This document shows, in pieces, positions 50,946 to 60,633 of a stretch of 64,000 bases of DNA. The DNA lies in NCBI RefSeq assembly GCF_017115045.1, contig NZ_JABXKK010000082.1, positions 38,782 through 102,781 on the forward strand. Reading direction: 5' to 3'. The notes under the pieces are model-generated. The model searched no databases. It saw only the letters and a program-made list of their open reading frames with translations, and was not told the DNA's origin. The translations under genes were made by a program, and so were the position numbers. Position 1 is the first letter of the stretch, and each line of letters begins with the position of its first letter. Origin of the DNA: Nostoc sp. NMS8 (lineage in GTDB: Bacteria; Cyanobacteriota; Cyanobacteriia; Cyanobacteriales; Nostocaceae).

Positions 50946-53900
50946 ATGGATGCTCAAAAAATCAAAATTTTATTAGTTGATGACAACTTAGAGAATTTAC
51001 ATTTTTTATCAGACATCCTTCAACACCAAGGTTATCAGGTGCAAAGTGTTATTTCTGGGCAATTGGCAATTAATACGGCGCTCACTTCTCCTCCTGACTT
51101 GCTTTTGCTAAATGTTCTCATGCAGGAGATGGATGGTTATGAAGTTTGTCAAAGGTTGAAAGCTAACGATAAAACTCAAGAGATGCCGATAATATTTTTC
51201 GGTGCTTTAGATGAATTTTTTGAAAGAACCGATGTTTTCGATTTAGGCAATATTGACTATATTTATCAACCATTCCAAACTAAAGAAGTTTTATTACGCG
51301 TACAAAATCAACTCACTATCCAAAGGCTGAAACAACAATTAAAAGAGCAAAATGCTCAACTGCAACAGGAGATTAAAGAGCGTCAACTGGTTACAGTTAA
51401 GTTAAATATTTGTAACAGACAAATAGAAGATATTTTTAAAGAAATTCCCGTTAGCCTTAGCAAATCCATTTGTAGAGAAGTTTACCAAAGCGAACGCCTT
51501 TTAGTCGAAGCTGCCCTGAAGAAGAGTGAAATTCAGTATCGTCACTTGGTAGAAACATCCCAGGATATGATCTGGTCGGTGGACATTAATGGACTAATTA
51601 CCTTTGTCAACCCGGCAGTCAAACAGATTTATGGCTATGAACCCCAAGAAATGATCGGGCGTGTCTTGACTGATTTCATCTCGCCTACACAAGTTGCTGA
51701 AGATAGAGTAGCGTTTGAGCGGGTTCTTCAAGGAAAGTCGATCTTTCAACATGAAACTACCTGTGTTGCTAAAGATGGTACTTTACTTTATCTAATGTTT
51801 AATGCGATCGCATTACGCAACGAAGAAGGTCAGGTTATAGGCATAACTGGCACTGCTAGTAATATTACACAGCGTCGGGGAGTGGAAAAATTACTCCAAG
51901 AAAGTGCAATTAAGCTCCGCAACCATAACCTAGTCCTCACGCAATTGGCACAAAATCAGACACTTTATCAGGGTGATTTGAAAACAGCTTTGAGTAAAAT
52001 CACAGAAGCAGCTGTCAAGAATATTGGGATGGAACGAGCTAGTGTCTGGCTATATAACGAAACAGGCATGAAAATCCAATGTTTCGATCTATTTGAAGGT
52101 AGTCGCAATCAACACAGTCAAGGACTTTCCTTATTAGTAGCAAACTATCCAGCTTATTTTGCAGCTTTGCAGCAAGAACAACCAATTGCTACAGATAATG
52201 CCCATACCGATCCCAGAACTAAAGAATTTTCTGCGTCTTACTCAAGATTAAACATTACCTCTGTACTTGATACACCCATTCGGCTGGAGGGAAAGACTGT
52301 AGGAGTTTTATGTTTAGAAGCAGTGAAAGTTACTCATTATTGGACGCTAGAAGACCAAAATTTTGCTCGCTCTTTGGGCAATTTAGTCTCCTTAGTGTTG
52401 GAGGCAAAAGAACGTCAACGGGCAGAAGCAGCGCAACGAGCTTCTGAAGAAAAGTTAGCATCAGCTTTTCGGTCATCTCCCGATCCAATTGCCTTAATTA
52501 CGGTTCGCAACAAACGCTATATTGAAGTTAACGACAGCTTTTGTCGCTTTTTTGGTTATTCTCGTTTTCAGGTAATCGATCGCACCGATGAAGAATTAAA
52601 TTTTTGGGTGAATCCAGAAGAATATAATTTTCTCACCCACATTTTGCAACAAACAAAAGCCATCCGCAACTTTGAGATTGATGTCTGCACTACAACAGGA
52701 GAAATCAGGACAACACTGTTGAGTGCAGAAATGATTAAGATTGATGGGCACTGGTACGTACTGGGCACAGCGAAAGATATTACTGAACGCAAGCAGGCAG
52801 AAAATGAAAGCCGTTTACTGCTGTTGACAACCCAAGCTATCACTCGCGCCAGTAATGTCAAAAGCGCCTTAGCAGTAGTTTTACGCTTAATTTGTCACAC
52901 CATTGGCTGGGATTTTGGTGAAGCATGGATACCTAATGAAGATGGGACTGTTTTAAAACACAGTCTAGGCTGGTACGGTGACGAGTGTAGTTTAGCAGAA
53001 TTTTCCCGCCAAAGCCAAGGTATCAAATTTGCTCTGGGAGTGGGACTACCAGGAAGAGTTTGGCAAAACCAGGAACCAGAATGGATAGAAGATGTTTCTA
53101 AAGTTACAGAGCCAATTTTTTTGCGATCGCAACAAGCAGCCAAGGTAGGATTAAAAGCTGGTTTTGGTGTTCCCATAGTGGCCGGAAGGCAAGTATTAGC
53201 TGTTTTAGTATTTTTTAAACGTAGCTTAGTATTGGTCGATCGGCGTTTACTCTTACTAGTTAGTGCTGTTGCAGCTCAGTTGGGTGGGTTGATTGAGCGC
53301 AAAACCCTAGAACAAGAATTAGCACTCAGAGAAGCTCGTCTCAATGCCTTTTTTAGCAGTGCCCCCGTCGGCATGAACATTTTAGATAAACAACTGCGGT
53401 TTGTGCAAATCAATCAACTGCTGGCGGAAATTAATGGAGTACCTCAGCAAGATCATATTGGTCAAACTATCTATGACATTTTACCTCATATCGCCCCTCA
53501 AGTGGAACCAATTTATCAACAGGTTTTGTTGACTGGTCAACCCATTATCAATCAAGAATTAAGCGGCGCATCAATTAAAGAACCAGATGTTATTCGCCAC
53601 TTTTTAGCTTCTTATTTTCCGATTCTTGGTGAAGACGATCGCCCCTCTGGTGTCGGCACAGTTTTAGTAGAAATTAGCTATCGCAAACATGTCGAACAAG
53701 AACTGCGTTTAGCCAACGAACGCCTACAATATCTGCTTACCTCTAGCCCTGTAGTCATTTATAGCAGCAAAACATCAGAAGATTTTGGCATTACCTTTAT
53801 TAGTGAGAACGTTAAAGAAATGGTGGGCTACGAAGCACAGGAATTTATCAATAACTCCAGTTTTTGGCTTCATCATGTCCATCCCCAAGATATTGAACTG

Positions 53901-56642
53901 ATCTCGGAAAAATTTTCCCATTTTGTTGAGCAGGAGTACATTTCTTACGAATACCGTTGGTTACACGTTGACGGAACTTATCACTGGTTCTACGAAAAGA
54001 TGAGGTTAATTCGTGACGAAGCTAACTTCCCCATCGAATGGGTTGGTTATTGGGCAGATATTAACGATCGCAAATTAGCAGAATTAGCTTTGCAATCAGG
54101 TCAGCAACGATATCAACTTCTAGCAGAAGCCTCACCAGTTTGTATATTTCACACTGATATGAATTGCAATGTCTTATATTTTAATCAACGCTGGAGTGAA
54201 ATTACTGGATACAGTATAGAAAAGTCTCTGGTAAAAGGTTGGACAAATGCTGTACATCCAGAAGACCTCGAACAACTATTCTTGGTATGGAATCAAGCCA
54301 GAGCCACTAAGTCAACGTATAAGTATGAACATCGTTTCTTGCGTGATGATAGTACAGTAGTCTGGGTAATTTGTCAGGCTTTGCCCGAATTTGGAGATGA
54401 TGGAGAAATCAAAGGCTATATTGGTACAATTACAGATATTACTGAGAGAAAATTAGCAGAAGAAGCCTTGTGTGAGAGTGCAGAAAGGGAAAGAGCGATC
54501 GCCCAAGTAATTCAAAGAATGCGCCAAACACTCGATCTAGAGACGATATTTGCAGCTACAACCGAAGAATTACGGCAAGTACTCGACTGCGATCGGGTTG
54601 TTGTCTATCGTTTCAATCCTCACTGGAATGGCGAATTTGTCTCCGAGTCGGTGGGTAATGGTTGGATTTCTCTTATAGAAGAACACAATAATCATCCCGA
54701 TCTCACAGAGGGTGTTTTACAAGATGGCCGTTGCCTGGCAAAAATTTTGGATATTGCAGATAATCCAGTGGAAGATGCCGATCTGCAAGCAACTCCAGGC
54801 ACAAATTTTCGCTGTGTCCCAGACATTTACAAGGCTGAATTTCATCCTACTTATATCAACCTTTTAGAGCGCTTTCAGGCCAAAGCCTACATTATTGTCC
54901 CCATTTTGTATGGTAGTCAGCTTTGGGGATTACTGGCGAGTTATCAAAATTCTGATTCCCGCCAATGGAAACCAGAAGAAATCAACATCGTAGTTCAAAT
55001 TGGCAATCAATTGGGTGTTGCGCTACAGCAGGCACAATTGCTGGCGCAAACTCAAAGACAGTCACAAGCATTGCAAGAAGCAGTAATCATTGCTGATGCC
55101 GCTAACCGTGCCAAAAGCGAATTCCTCGCTAACATGAGCCACGAACTGCGTACCCCACTTAACGCCATCCTTGGTTTTACCCAAGTCATGAGCCACGATT
55201 GTACTTTATCCACTGAACATCAACAAAATCTAGCAATCATCAATCGTGCTGGCGAACATCTCCTCAACTTAATCAACGACATTTTAGAAATGTCTAAAAT
55301 CGAAGCCGGCAGAATAACATTAAATCTCAACAGTTTTGACTTAATTCGCCTCTTGGAAAACCTCGAAGAAATGTTGCGCTTTCGTGCCACCTCCAAAGGA
55401 TTAGAATTGGTCTTTGAATATACATCTCGTCTTCCTCAATACATCCAAGCTGATGAAAGTAAACTGCGTCAAGTCTTACTTAACCTCCTGGGAAATGCCA
55501 TCAAATTTACCGATACTGGAAGGGTGACGTTGCGGGTGGGGATGGGGACTGGGGACTGGGGGCTAGAGACTGGGGACTGGGGCAGTAGAGCAGGGGGAGC
55601 ATGGGGAGCAGGGGAGCGGAGGAGAATAATTAATCCCCAATGCCCAATGCCCAATACCCAATCCCCAATACCCAATCCCCAATCCCTAATCATCGAGGTA
55701 CAAGATACCGGTCGCGGTATTGCGCCACAAGAAATTGACCTACTGTTTGAAGCTTTCGGGCAAACTGAAACCGGAAGAAAATCGCAACAGGGAACAGGAC
55801 TAGGTTTAGCAATTAGCCACAAATACGTGGAACTAATGGGGGGAAATATTAGCGTCGCCAGCACTATTGACGAGGGAAGTAAATTTGCTTTTGATATTCA
55901 AATTAATCTAGCTACAGCTAGCGAAATCCAGGTCAAAAAAACTAGATGTCAAGTTATTAGTTTAGCTCCTGCTCAAAGCGAATACCGCATTTTAGTAGTT
56001 GATGACGCCACAGAGAGCCGTTTAGTACTAGTGAAAATTCTGACATCTATTGGTTTTGCAGTCCAGGAAGCAGTAAACGGTACTGAAGCGATCGCACTTT
56101 GGCAGAAATGGCAACCACACTTAATCTTAATGGATATGCGGATGCCAATTATGGACGGCTATGAAGCCACAAGAATTATTAAAGCGAGAGTTGAAACCTC
56201 AATCCCAAAGCGCACAACTATTATTATTGCTTTAACTGCCAATGCCTTTGAAGAACAACGAGAAGCAATGATCAAAGCAGGTTGTGATGATTATATTAAT
56301 AAGCCTTTCCGTGAAGAACAATTACTAGAAAAATTAAGCGAATATTTAGGAGTTCAATATATTTATCAAGAAGAAAGCTATCAGCTAATAGACCCAAAAG
56401 AAGAAGGATTAAAATTAATGTTGACGCTCACCGATTTAGTGACTCTATTATCTGCAATGTCACCAGAATGGGTGAAACAGTTGTACACCGCCGCAGCGCA
56501 ATGTAGTGATGATTTGATTTTAGAATTGATTGAGCAAATCCCTTCTGAAAATGCTGTATTAAGAAATTTCATCAAGAATTTGGCTCATGATTTTCAGTTT
56601 GAGAAAATTATGGAATTGACGAGTATTGCCGGAATATCATAG
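50946..56642 (+). CDS. Hybrid histidine kinase with multiple PAS/GAF domains and a degenerate N-terminal receiver
   Basis: A 1898-residue protein from the ATG at 50946 (a TTG lies at 50922). Order: receiver-like domain (1-~122) lacking the phospho-acceptor (Asn56 in LLLLNVLM), the switch Ser/Thr (Gly86) and the conserved Lys (Gln108); PAS; GAF; PAS; GAF; three further PAS domains (GYEPQEM, YLGTITDITERK type endings); a phytochrome/CBCR-like GAF with Thr1302-Tyr where the bilin Cys-His would be; HisKA with His1399 (SHELRTPLNAIL); HATPase interrupted by a 50-residue repeat-encoded insert (1532-1581); and a C-terminal receiver with all key residues (LMDMRMP, ALTA, NKPF). A soluble sensor of unknown stimulus. 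It stands alone. Confidence 0.92.
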   Translation: MDAQKIKILLVDDNLENLHFLSDILQHQGYQVQSVISGQLAINTALTSPPDLLLLNVLMQEMDGYEVCQRLKANDKTQEMPIIFFGALDEFFERTDVFDLGNIDYIYQPFQTKEVLLRVQNQLTIQRLKQQLKEQNAQLQQEIKERQLVTVKLNICNRQIEDIFKEIPVSLSKSICREVYQSERLLVEAALKKSEIQYRHLVETSQDMIWSVDINGLITFVNPAVKQIYGYEPQEMIGRVLTDFISPTQVAEDRVAFERVLQGKSIFQHETTCVAKDGTLLYLMFNAIALRNEEGQVIGITGTASNITQRRGVEKLLQESAIKLRNHNLVLTQLAQNQTLYQGDLKTALSKITEAAVKNIGMERASVWLYNETGMKIQCFDLFEGSRNQHSQGLSLLVANYPAYFAALQQEQPIATDNAHTDPRTKEFSASYSRLNITSVLDTPIRLEGKTVGVLCLEAVKVTHYWTLEDQNFARSLGNLVSLVLEAKERQRAEAAQRASEEKLASAFRSSPDPIALITVRNKRYIEVNDSFCRFFGYSRFQVIDRTDEELNFWVNPEEYNFLTHILQQTKAIRNFEIDVCTTTGEIRTTLLSAEMIKIDGHWYVLGTAKDITERKQAENESRLLLLTTQAITRASNVKSALAVVLRLICHTIGWDFGEAWIPNEDGTVLKHSLGWYGDECSLAEFSRQSQGIKFALGVGLPGRVWQNQEPEWIEDVSKVTEPIFLRSQQAAKVGLKAGFGVPIVAGRQVLAVLVFFKRSLVLVDRRLLLLVSAVAAQLGGLIERKTLEQELALREARLNAFFSSAPVGMNILDKQLRFVQINQLLAEINGVPQQDHIGQTIYDILPHIAPQVEPIYQQVLLTGQPIINQELSGASIKEPDVIRHFLASYFPILGEDDRPSGVGTVLVEISYRKHVEQELRLANERLQYLLTSSPVVIYSSKTSEDFGITFISENVKEMVGYEAQEFINNSSFWLHHVHPQDIELISEKFSHFVEQEYISYEYRWLHVDGTYHWFYEKMRLIRDEANFPIEWVGYWADINDRKLAELALQSGQQRYQLLAEASPVCIFHTDMNCNVLYFNQRWSEITGYSIEKSLVKGWTNAVHPEDLEQLFLVWNQARATKSTYKYEHRFLRDDSTVVWVICQALPEFGDDGEIKGYIGTITDITERKLAEEALCESAERERAIAQVIQRMRQTLDLETIFAATTEELRQVLDCDRVVVYRFNPHWNGEFVSESVGNGWISLIEEHNNHPDLTEGVLQDGRCLAKILDIADNPVEDADLQATPGTNFRCVPDIYKAEFHPTYINLLERFQAKAYIIVPILYGSQLWGLLASYQNSDSRQWKPEEINIVVQIGNQLGVALQQAQLLAQTQRQSQALQEAVIIADAANRAKSEFLANMSHELRTPLNAILGFTQVMSHDCTLSTEHQQNLAIINRAGEHLLNLINDILEMSKIEAGRITLNLNSFDLIRLLENLEEMLRFRATSKGLELVFEYTSRLPQYIQADESKLRQVLLNLLGNAIKFTDTGRVTLRVGMGTGDWGLETGDWGSRAGGAWGAGERRRIINPQCPMPNTQSPIPNPQSLIIEVQDTGRGIAPQEIDLLFEAFGQTETGRKSQQGTGLGLAISHKYVELMGGNISVASTIDEGSKFAFDIQINLATASEIQVKKTRCQVISLAPAQSEYRILVVDDATESRLVLVKILTSIGFAVQEAVNGTEAIALWQKWQPHLILMDMRMPIMDGYEATRIIKARVETSIPKRTTIIIALTANAFEEQREAMIKAGCDDYINKPFREEQLLEKLSEYLGVQYIYQEESYQLIDPKEEGLKLMLTLTDLVTLLSAMSPEWVKQLYTAAAQCSDDLILELIEQIPSENAVLRNFIKNLAHDFQFEKIMELTSIAGIS
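55539..55688. repeat. In-frame 150-bp repeat insert inside the histidine kinase ATPase domain
   Basis: GGGGACTGGGGACTGGG and GCAGGGGGAGCATGGGGAGC tracts are followed by CCCCAATGCCCAATGCCC tracts, largely complementary in style. It has exactly 50 codons and no stop, and splits a strand pair of the HATPase domain between VTLRV and IIEVQDTGRG. Similar tracts occur in intergenic DNA elsewhere in the window. Confidence 0.85.
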
Positions 56643-56731
56643 CGGTTATCATTCACATGAGGTACACCCGTAAGGGCAATACCCTGCGGGAAGCCGCTTC
56701 ACGCAATCAAATACGATTCCTATATTAAGTC

Positions 56732-56843
56732 CCAATACCGCTTGGTTAAGAATTTTCAACTAGGAATTGAGTTCGGGGTAAAGGTTAAAGGTTTTTTCTT
56801 TTCCTTTCCCTTTACTCTATTCCCCTTAACCGACAAGTATTGG
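56732..56843. mobile_element. MITE-like element related to the one at 15672
   Basis: Left end CCAATACCGCTTGGTTAAG (56732-56750) and right end reading CCAATACTTGTCGGTTAAGG on the minus strand (56824-56843). Same terminal consensus as 15672-15807, size 112 bp. I could not find a clean target duplication. The interior has AAAGGTTAAAGG facing CCTTTCCCTTTAC. A 91-codon frame through it (56742-57017) is spurious. Confidence 0.55.
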
Positions 56844-57066
56844 ATTGGAGTTAAGTACTTAATATTCGGGTTGAAAGAACTGGAACACGAGCAGGTAAAT
56901 CATATCATCAGATCGTCTGTTACATTTAAGACATCTTCTGAGTTAAACAGAATTGTAGGGTTAAGAAAGCCAACAAACTTAATTTCCTTAAAGAAAGTGG
57001 GTTTAGAGTACCTGTAATATGGGAGACTTGGCAATATTCCCTAATTCCCTATAAATCAGATTCACG

Positions 57067-57552
57067 ATGAGTAACACAATTTCGGATATTGCAGTCAAGA
57101 CCATTAACGGTGAGGATAAACAATTAAACGAGTACACCGGCAAGGTACTCTTAATTGTGAATGTGGCTTCCTATTGCGGTTATACTTCTCAATACGAGGG
57201 GTTAGAAAAACTAAACCAGAAGTATAGAGAAGCAGGGTTACGTATTTTGGGGTTCCCTTGTAATGATTTTGGAGCGCAGGAACCAGGAAGCAATGAAGAA
57301 ATTGTGCAATTCTGCACTAGTAAATATAGTGTTACATTTGAACTATTCGATAAAGTTCATGCTAAAGGCTCACAGCAGCATCCACTTTATGAGCAACTTA
57401 CCAAAGCCGTTGAGCCAACGGGGACTGTTGCTTGGAACTTTGAAAAATTTTTAGTTAATAAGCAAGGTGAAGTAGTCGCTCGATTTAATAGTAGCGTGCA
57501 GCCAAATTCACCAGAAATAATTGCCATAATTGAGAAGGAATTAGCAAAATAG
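57067..57552 (+). CDS. Glutathione peroxidase family protein (Cys type)
   Basis: A 161-residue protein. The peroxidatic Cys lies in NVASYCGYTSQYEGL; FPCNDFGAQEPGSNEE carries the tetrad Gln (QEPG), and WNFEKFLV carries the Trp-Asn pair. Cysteine replaces selenocysteine, as in other cyanobacteria, where such enzymes use NADPH or thioredoxin to reduce lipid hydroperoxides. The Cys in CTSKY can be the resolving residue. It heads a run of plus-strand genes that includes a peroxiredoxin fusion. Confidence 0.94.
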   Translation: MSNTISDIAVKTINGEDKQLNEYTGKVLLIVNVASYCGYTSQYEGLEKLNQKYREAGLRILGFPCNDFGAQEPGSNEEIVQFCTSKYSVTFELFDKVHAKGSQQHPLYEQLTKAVEPTGTVAWNFEKFLVNKQGEVVARFNSSVQPNSPEIIAIIEKELAK

Positions 57553-57698
57553 TCATTGGTCATTGGTTATTAGGTAAAATTTTCTATCCTATTAACTATT
57601 GACTGTTAGCTCTGGACTATTAAATTTATTTGCGTCTAGTGCTTTAATTGAGAATATTGTCTCAATGAGTAGTTTAATTTATTTGTGTCTAATTTGTC

Positions 57699-58523
57699 AT
57701 GAACGTTGCAATCATTGGTTGTGGTTATGTTGGTTATAAAGTTGCTCAATATTGGCAGCAAAATATGAATTTTGTTGTCAGCGTAACCACAACTTCCCCT
57801 GAGCGTATACCTGCACTACAATCAGTATCTCAAAGAGTTATAGTTACCTGCGGTAATGACATAGATAGTCTAAAATCAGTTTTGCACAATCAAGATGTTG
57901 TACTTTTGAGTATTGGTGCAAAAAGTGGAGAAGTTTATGAAGAAACTTATCTACAAACTGCCCAAGCTTTAGTTTCATGTTTGCAGCAAATTAAGAGTGT
58001 GAAACAATTAATATACACAGGAAGCTATGCTGTCTATGGTGACAGAAATGGTGTATGGGTAGATGAAGAAACACCCCTTGCACCCGCTAATTTAAATGCA
58101 CAAATTCTTAGAAAAACAGAGGAGATATTGCTATCAGCATCTAGCGAATATCTCCGTGTTTGTATCTTCCGCTTAGGAGGAATTTATGGAACCGGCAGAG
58201 AATTAGTAAAGATATTTAGCAGATACTCTAATACAACCCGTCCCGGCAGTGGTGAAGATATCACAAATTGGATTCATTTAGATGATATTGTTGGTGCGAT
58301 AGAATTTGCCCGTCACCGTCGTTTACAAGGGATTTACAATTTAGTTGATGATGCACATCTTACTAGCCGAGACTTGTTAGATAGCTTATTTGAAAAATAT
58401 AATTTACCCAAGGTTAAATGGGATACTTCTGTCAAGAGTATCCGGCCATATAATGCTTGGGTATCCAATGAAAAACTCAAAGAAGCTGGATACGAGTTGA
58501 TTCATCCACAGATGATTTTTTAG
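57699..58523 (+). CDS. Extended SDR-family NAD(P)-binding protein (epimerase-like)
   Basis: A 274-residue protein with an N-terminal Rossmann motif GCGYVG (residues 7-12) and a YeeZ-like course: IYTGSYAVYGDRNGVWVDEE, then the RLGGIYGTGRELV segment and DITNWIHLDDIVGAIEFA. The catalytic Tyr-x3-Lys of true epimerases is not clearly present (after the SYAVYGD segment there is no YxxxK), so enzymatic activity is unsure. The next gene starts 22 bp after its stop, suggesting an operon with the alpha/beta-fold protein. Confidence 0.82.
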   Translation: MNVAIIGCGYVGYKVAQYWQQNMNFVVSVTTTSPERIPALQSVSQRVIVTCGNDIDSLKSVLHNQDVVLLSIGAKSGEVYEETYLQTAQALVSCLQQIKSVKQLIYTGSYAVYGDRNGVWVDEETPLAPANLNAQILRKTEEILLSASSEYLRVCIFRLGGIYGTGRELVKIFSRYSNTTRPGSGEDITNWIHLDDIVGAIEFARHRRLQGIYNLVDDAHLTSRDLLDSLFEKYNLPKVKWDTSVKSIRPYNAWVSNEKLKEAGYELIHPQMIF

Positions 58524-58545
58524 TAAGTATTAACAACTAGGAATT

Positions 58546-59475
58546 ATGCAACCATCTGCTGTAGCAAAAACAACCAATTTAACAGCATCTCCTAGCCAGT
58601 TTTATCGTTGGCAGAATTATCGTTGTGCCTACGAAGTTCATCAACCAATTAATACAACATCTGAGGGCATTCCCTTACTGCTAATCCATCCGATTGGCGT
58701 TGGATTATCGCGACAATTTTGGCAGCGATTTTGTCGCGAGTGGTATAATCAAGGTCAACGAAATTCAATTTATAACCCTGATTTACTAGGATGTGGTGAA
58801 AGTGATATGCCTCATCTGGCTTACACTCCTAGTGATTGGGCAGAACAGTTGCAGTACTTTTTACAAGAAGTAGTGCAAAAACCTGTAATTGTAGTAGTGC
58901 AAGGTGCTTTATTGCCAGTTGCGATCCAATTAGTCCAAAAAGAATCAAATTTAATTGCCGGACTAGTACTTTCTGGGCCGCCACCGTGGGCTTTAATGAC
59001 AAATAAATCACCAAAATGGCAAGAAAAATTCCTTTGGAATGTGTTAGATTCGCCTTTTGGAAATCCTTTTTATCGCTATGCACGCACCCCAAAATTTTTA
59101 CGTTCTTTCTCGACTCGTCAACTCTTTGCTTCTGAGAATGCTGTGGATGCAGAGTGGTTAAATACATTGGTTGCAGGTGCAGAAAATCTTGCTAGTCGCC
59201 ATGCAGTATTTTCTTTTTTAGCAGGGTTTTGGCGAGATGATTATACTAATTTTATTGCCTCTATTGGGCAACCAACATTAACAGTTGTGGGGGAAACTGC
59301 ATCGAGTATTAGCCAAGACAATAAAAAAGAAAGGCCGGATGAACGTTTGGCTCACTACCTTGCTTGTTTGCCTCAAAGTCGAGGTATAAAAATAAATGGG
59401 CGTAATGTTTTACCTTATGAATCAACTACTGAATTTGTAGCAGCGATCGCTCCATTCATTAATGAAGTTTTTTAG
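58546..59475 (+). CDS. Alpha/beta-hydrolase-fold protein lacking the nucleophile serine
   Basis: A 309-residue protein with the alpha/beta hydrolase course: LLLIHPIGVGLSRQFW as oxyanion region, YNPDLLGCGESDMP, and the nucleophile elbow read as VVVQGALLPVAIQL (residues 116-129), where the usual GxSxG is missing: Ala121 or Gly120 stands at the serine position. A conserved His near the C-terminus is also not obvious. It may act as a binding or scaffold protein rather than a hydrolase. It follows the epimerase-like gene by 22 bp in the same direction. Confidence 0.8.
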   Translation: MQPSAVAKTTNLTASPSQFYRWQNYRCAYEVHQPINTTSEGIPLLLIHPIGVGLSRQFWQRFCREWYNQGQRNSIYNPDLLGCGESDMPHLAYTPSDWAEQLQYFLQEVVQKPVIVVVQGALLPVAIQLVQKESNLIAGLVLSGPPPWALMTNKSPKWQEKFLWNVLDSPFGNPFYRYARTPKFLRSFSTRQLFASENAVDAEWLNTLVAGAENLASRHAVFSFLAGFWRDDYTNFIASIGQPTLTVVGETASSISQDNKKERPDERLAHYLACLPQSRGIKINGRNVLPYESTTEFVAAIAPFINEVF

Positions 59476-59552
59476 CTGATTAACAGTTACATTGTGCCAG
59501 TTCTCCCATGATAGGTTATGACTGGAGTTGATTACTAAAGGCAAGCAAAATT

Positions 59553-60287
59553 ATGTTACCCAATCGCCGAGGACAAAGAGTACCTAATGTCACGTTTCAT
59601 ACTCGCAAGGATAACCAGTGGGTGGATGTGACAACTGATGAATTGTTTGCTAATAAGACAGTGGTTGTCTTCTCTTTACCAGGTGCTTATACCCCAACTT
59701 GTTCATCAACTCATCTCCCTGGGTACAACGAATTGGCTCCGGTTTTCAAAGAAAATGGTGTCGATGACATTATCTGTATTTCTGTGAATGATGCCTTTGT
59801 GATGAACGAATGGGCCAAGGAGCAAGAAGCGGAAAATATCACACTAATTCCTGATGGTAATGGTGAATTTACTGAAGGCATGGGTCTGCTGGTAGATAAA
59901 TCAGACTTGGGGTTTGGGAAGCGATCGTGGCGCTATTCTATGCTGGTGAGAGATGGCGTAATTAGCCAGATGTTTATTGAACCAGAAGAGCCAGGAGATC
60001 CCTTTAAAGTGTCCGATGCTGAGACAATCCTCAGATACATCAACCCCCAAGCAGTGAAGCCCGAACTAGTTTCACTGTTTGCGAAAGTCGGTTGTCCCTT
60101 CTGTGCGCGTGCTAAGACGATGCTCAAGGAACATGGCATTAACTATGAAGAAATTACCTTGGGCAAGGATATCACCACACGCTCGTTACAAGCGGTTACA
60201 GGTGCGACAACAGTTCCCCAAGTGTTTATCGATGGTAAATTGATTGGTGGTTCTGAGGCATTAGAAGCCTACTTCGCTGCTAAATAG
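59553..60287 (+). CDS. Peroxiredoxin-glutaredoxin fusion protein
   Basis: A 244-residue protein. Residues ~1-160 are a Prx5-type peroxiredoxin with the peroxidatic Cys50 ([15 protein letters not shown]). Residues ~170-244 are a glutaredoxin with Cys181-Pro-Phe-Cys184 and the [18 protein letters not shown] segment. Such fusions use glutathione through their own glutaredoxin to reduce peroxides. Context with glutathione peroxidase 2 kb upstream is consistent with peroxide defence. Confidence 0.95.
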   Translation: MLPNRRGQRVPNVTFHTRKDNQWVDVTTDELFANKTVVVFSLPGAYTPTCSSTHLPGYNELAPVFKENGVDDIICISVNDAFVMNEWAKEQEAENITLIPDGNGEFTEGMGLLVDKSDLGFGKRSWRYSMLVRDGVISQMFIEPEEPGDPFKVSDAETILRYINPQAVKPELVSLFAKVGCPFCARAKTMLKEHGINYEEITLGKDITTRSLQAVTGATTVPQVFIDGKLIGGSEALEAYFAAK

Positions 60288-60296
60288 GTTTCATTA

Positions 60297-60322
60297 GGGG
60301 CGCACAGCTAGCTGTGCGCCCC
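60297..60322. terminator. Perfect 26-bp palindrome after the Prx-Grx gene
   Basis: GGGGCGCACAGCT (60297-60309) and AGCTGTGCGCCCC (60310-60322) form a perfect 13-bp inverted repeat between convergent genes. No T run is present. Probably a dispersed hairpin repeat serving as a terminator. Confidence 0.6.
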
Positions 60323-60363
60323 CATAACGTATTCAAAGATCGCCATTTATTCTGTTTTGAATT

Positions 60364-60633
60364 TTAGTAACGGCGATCGCGTTCCAAGTCATAAATCACT
60401 TTCTCTAAGTACCATGTATCTGATTGACCCTGGTGCTTCTGGCGCTGCTGTTTGAGTAATCGTTCGGCTGTTGTCAAATCACCGTTAAGTAAAACAAGTA
60501 AACGTTTTTGCAGTTTTCTGTTTTTCGGATCGCTGAAGTATGGCTTAGAAACATTGCTCCGTGGTTGAGATGACCACACTTTGATTAAGATAAGCGATAA
60601 GCTAACGAGCAAAAGCACCACAATCAATCCCAT
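60364..60633 (-). CDS. Small membrane-anchored protein, conserved in cyanobacteria
   Basis: An 89-residue protein with one N-terminal hydrophobic helix (MGLIVVLLLVSLSLILIKVW) followed by a soluble basic domain (NRKLQKRLLVLLNGDLTTAERLLKQQRQKHQGQ) with an Asp-Thr-Thr-Ala-Glu helix motif, ending DLERDRRY. Resembles small cyanobacterial proteins of unknown function (recalled). Convergent with the Prx-Grx gene. Confidence 0.7.
   Translation of the reverse strand: MGLIVVLLLVSLSLILIKVWSSQPRSNVSKPYFSDPKNRKLQKRLLVLLNGDLTTAERLLKQQRQKHQGQSDTWYLEKVIYDLERDRRY

Noticed and set aside
56742..57017. 91-codon frame before the glutathione peroxidase gene
   Set aside because: Its first third lies in a MITE-like element, it starts at a TTG without a ribosome-binding site, and the rest has no protein-like conservation.
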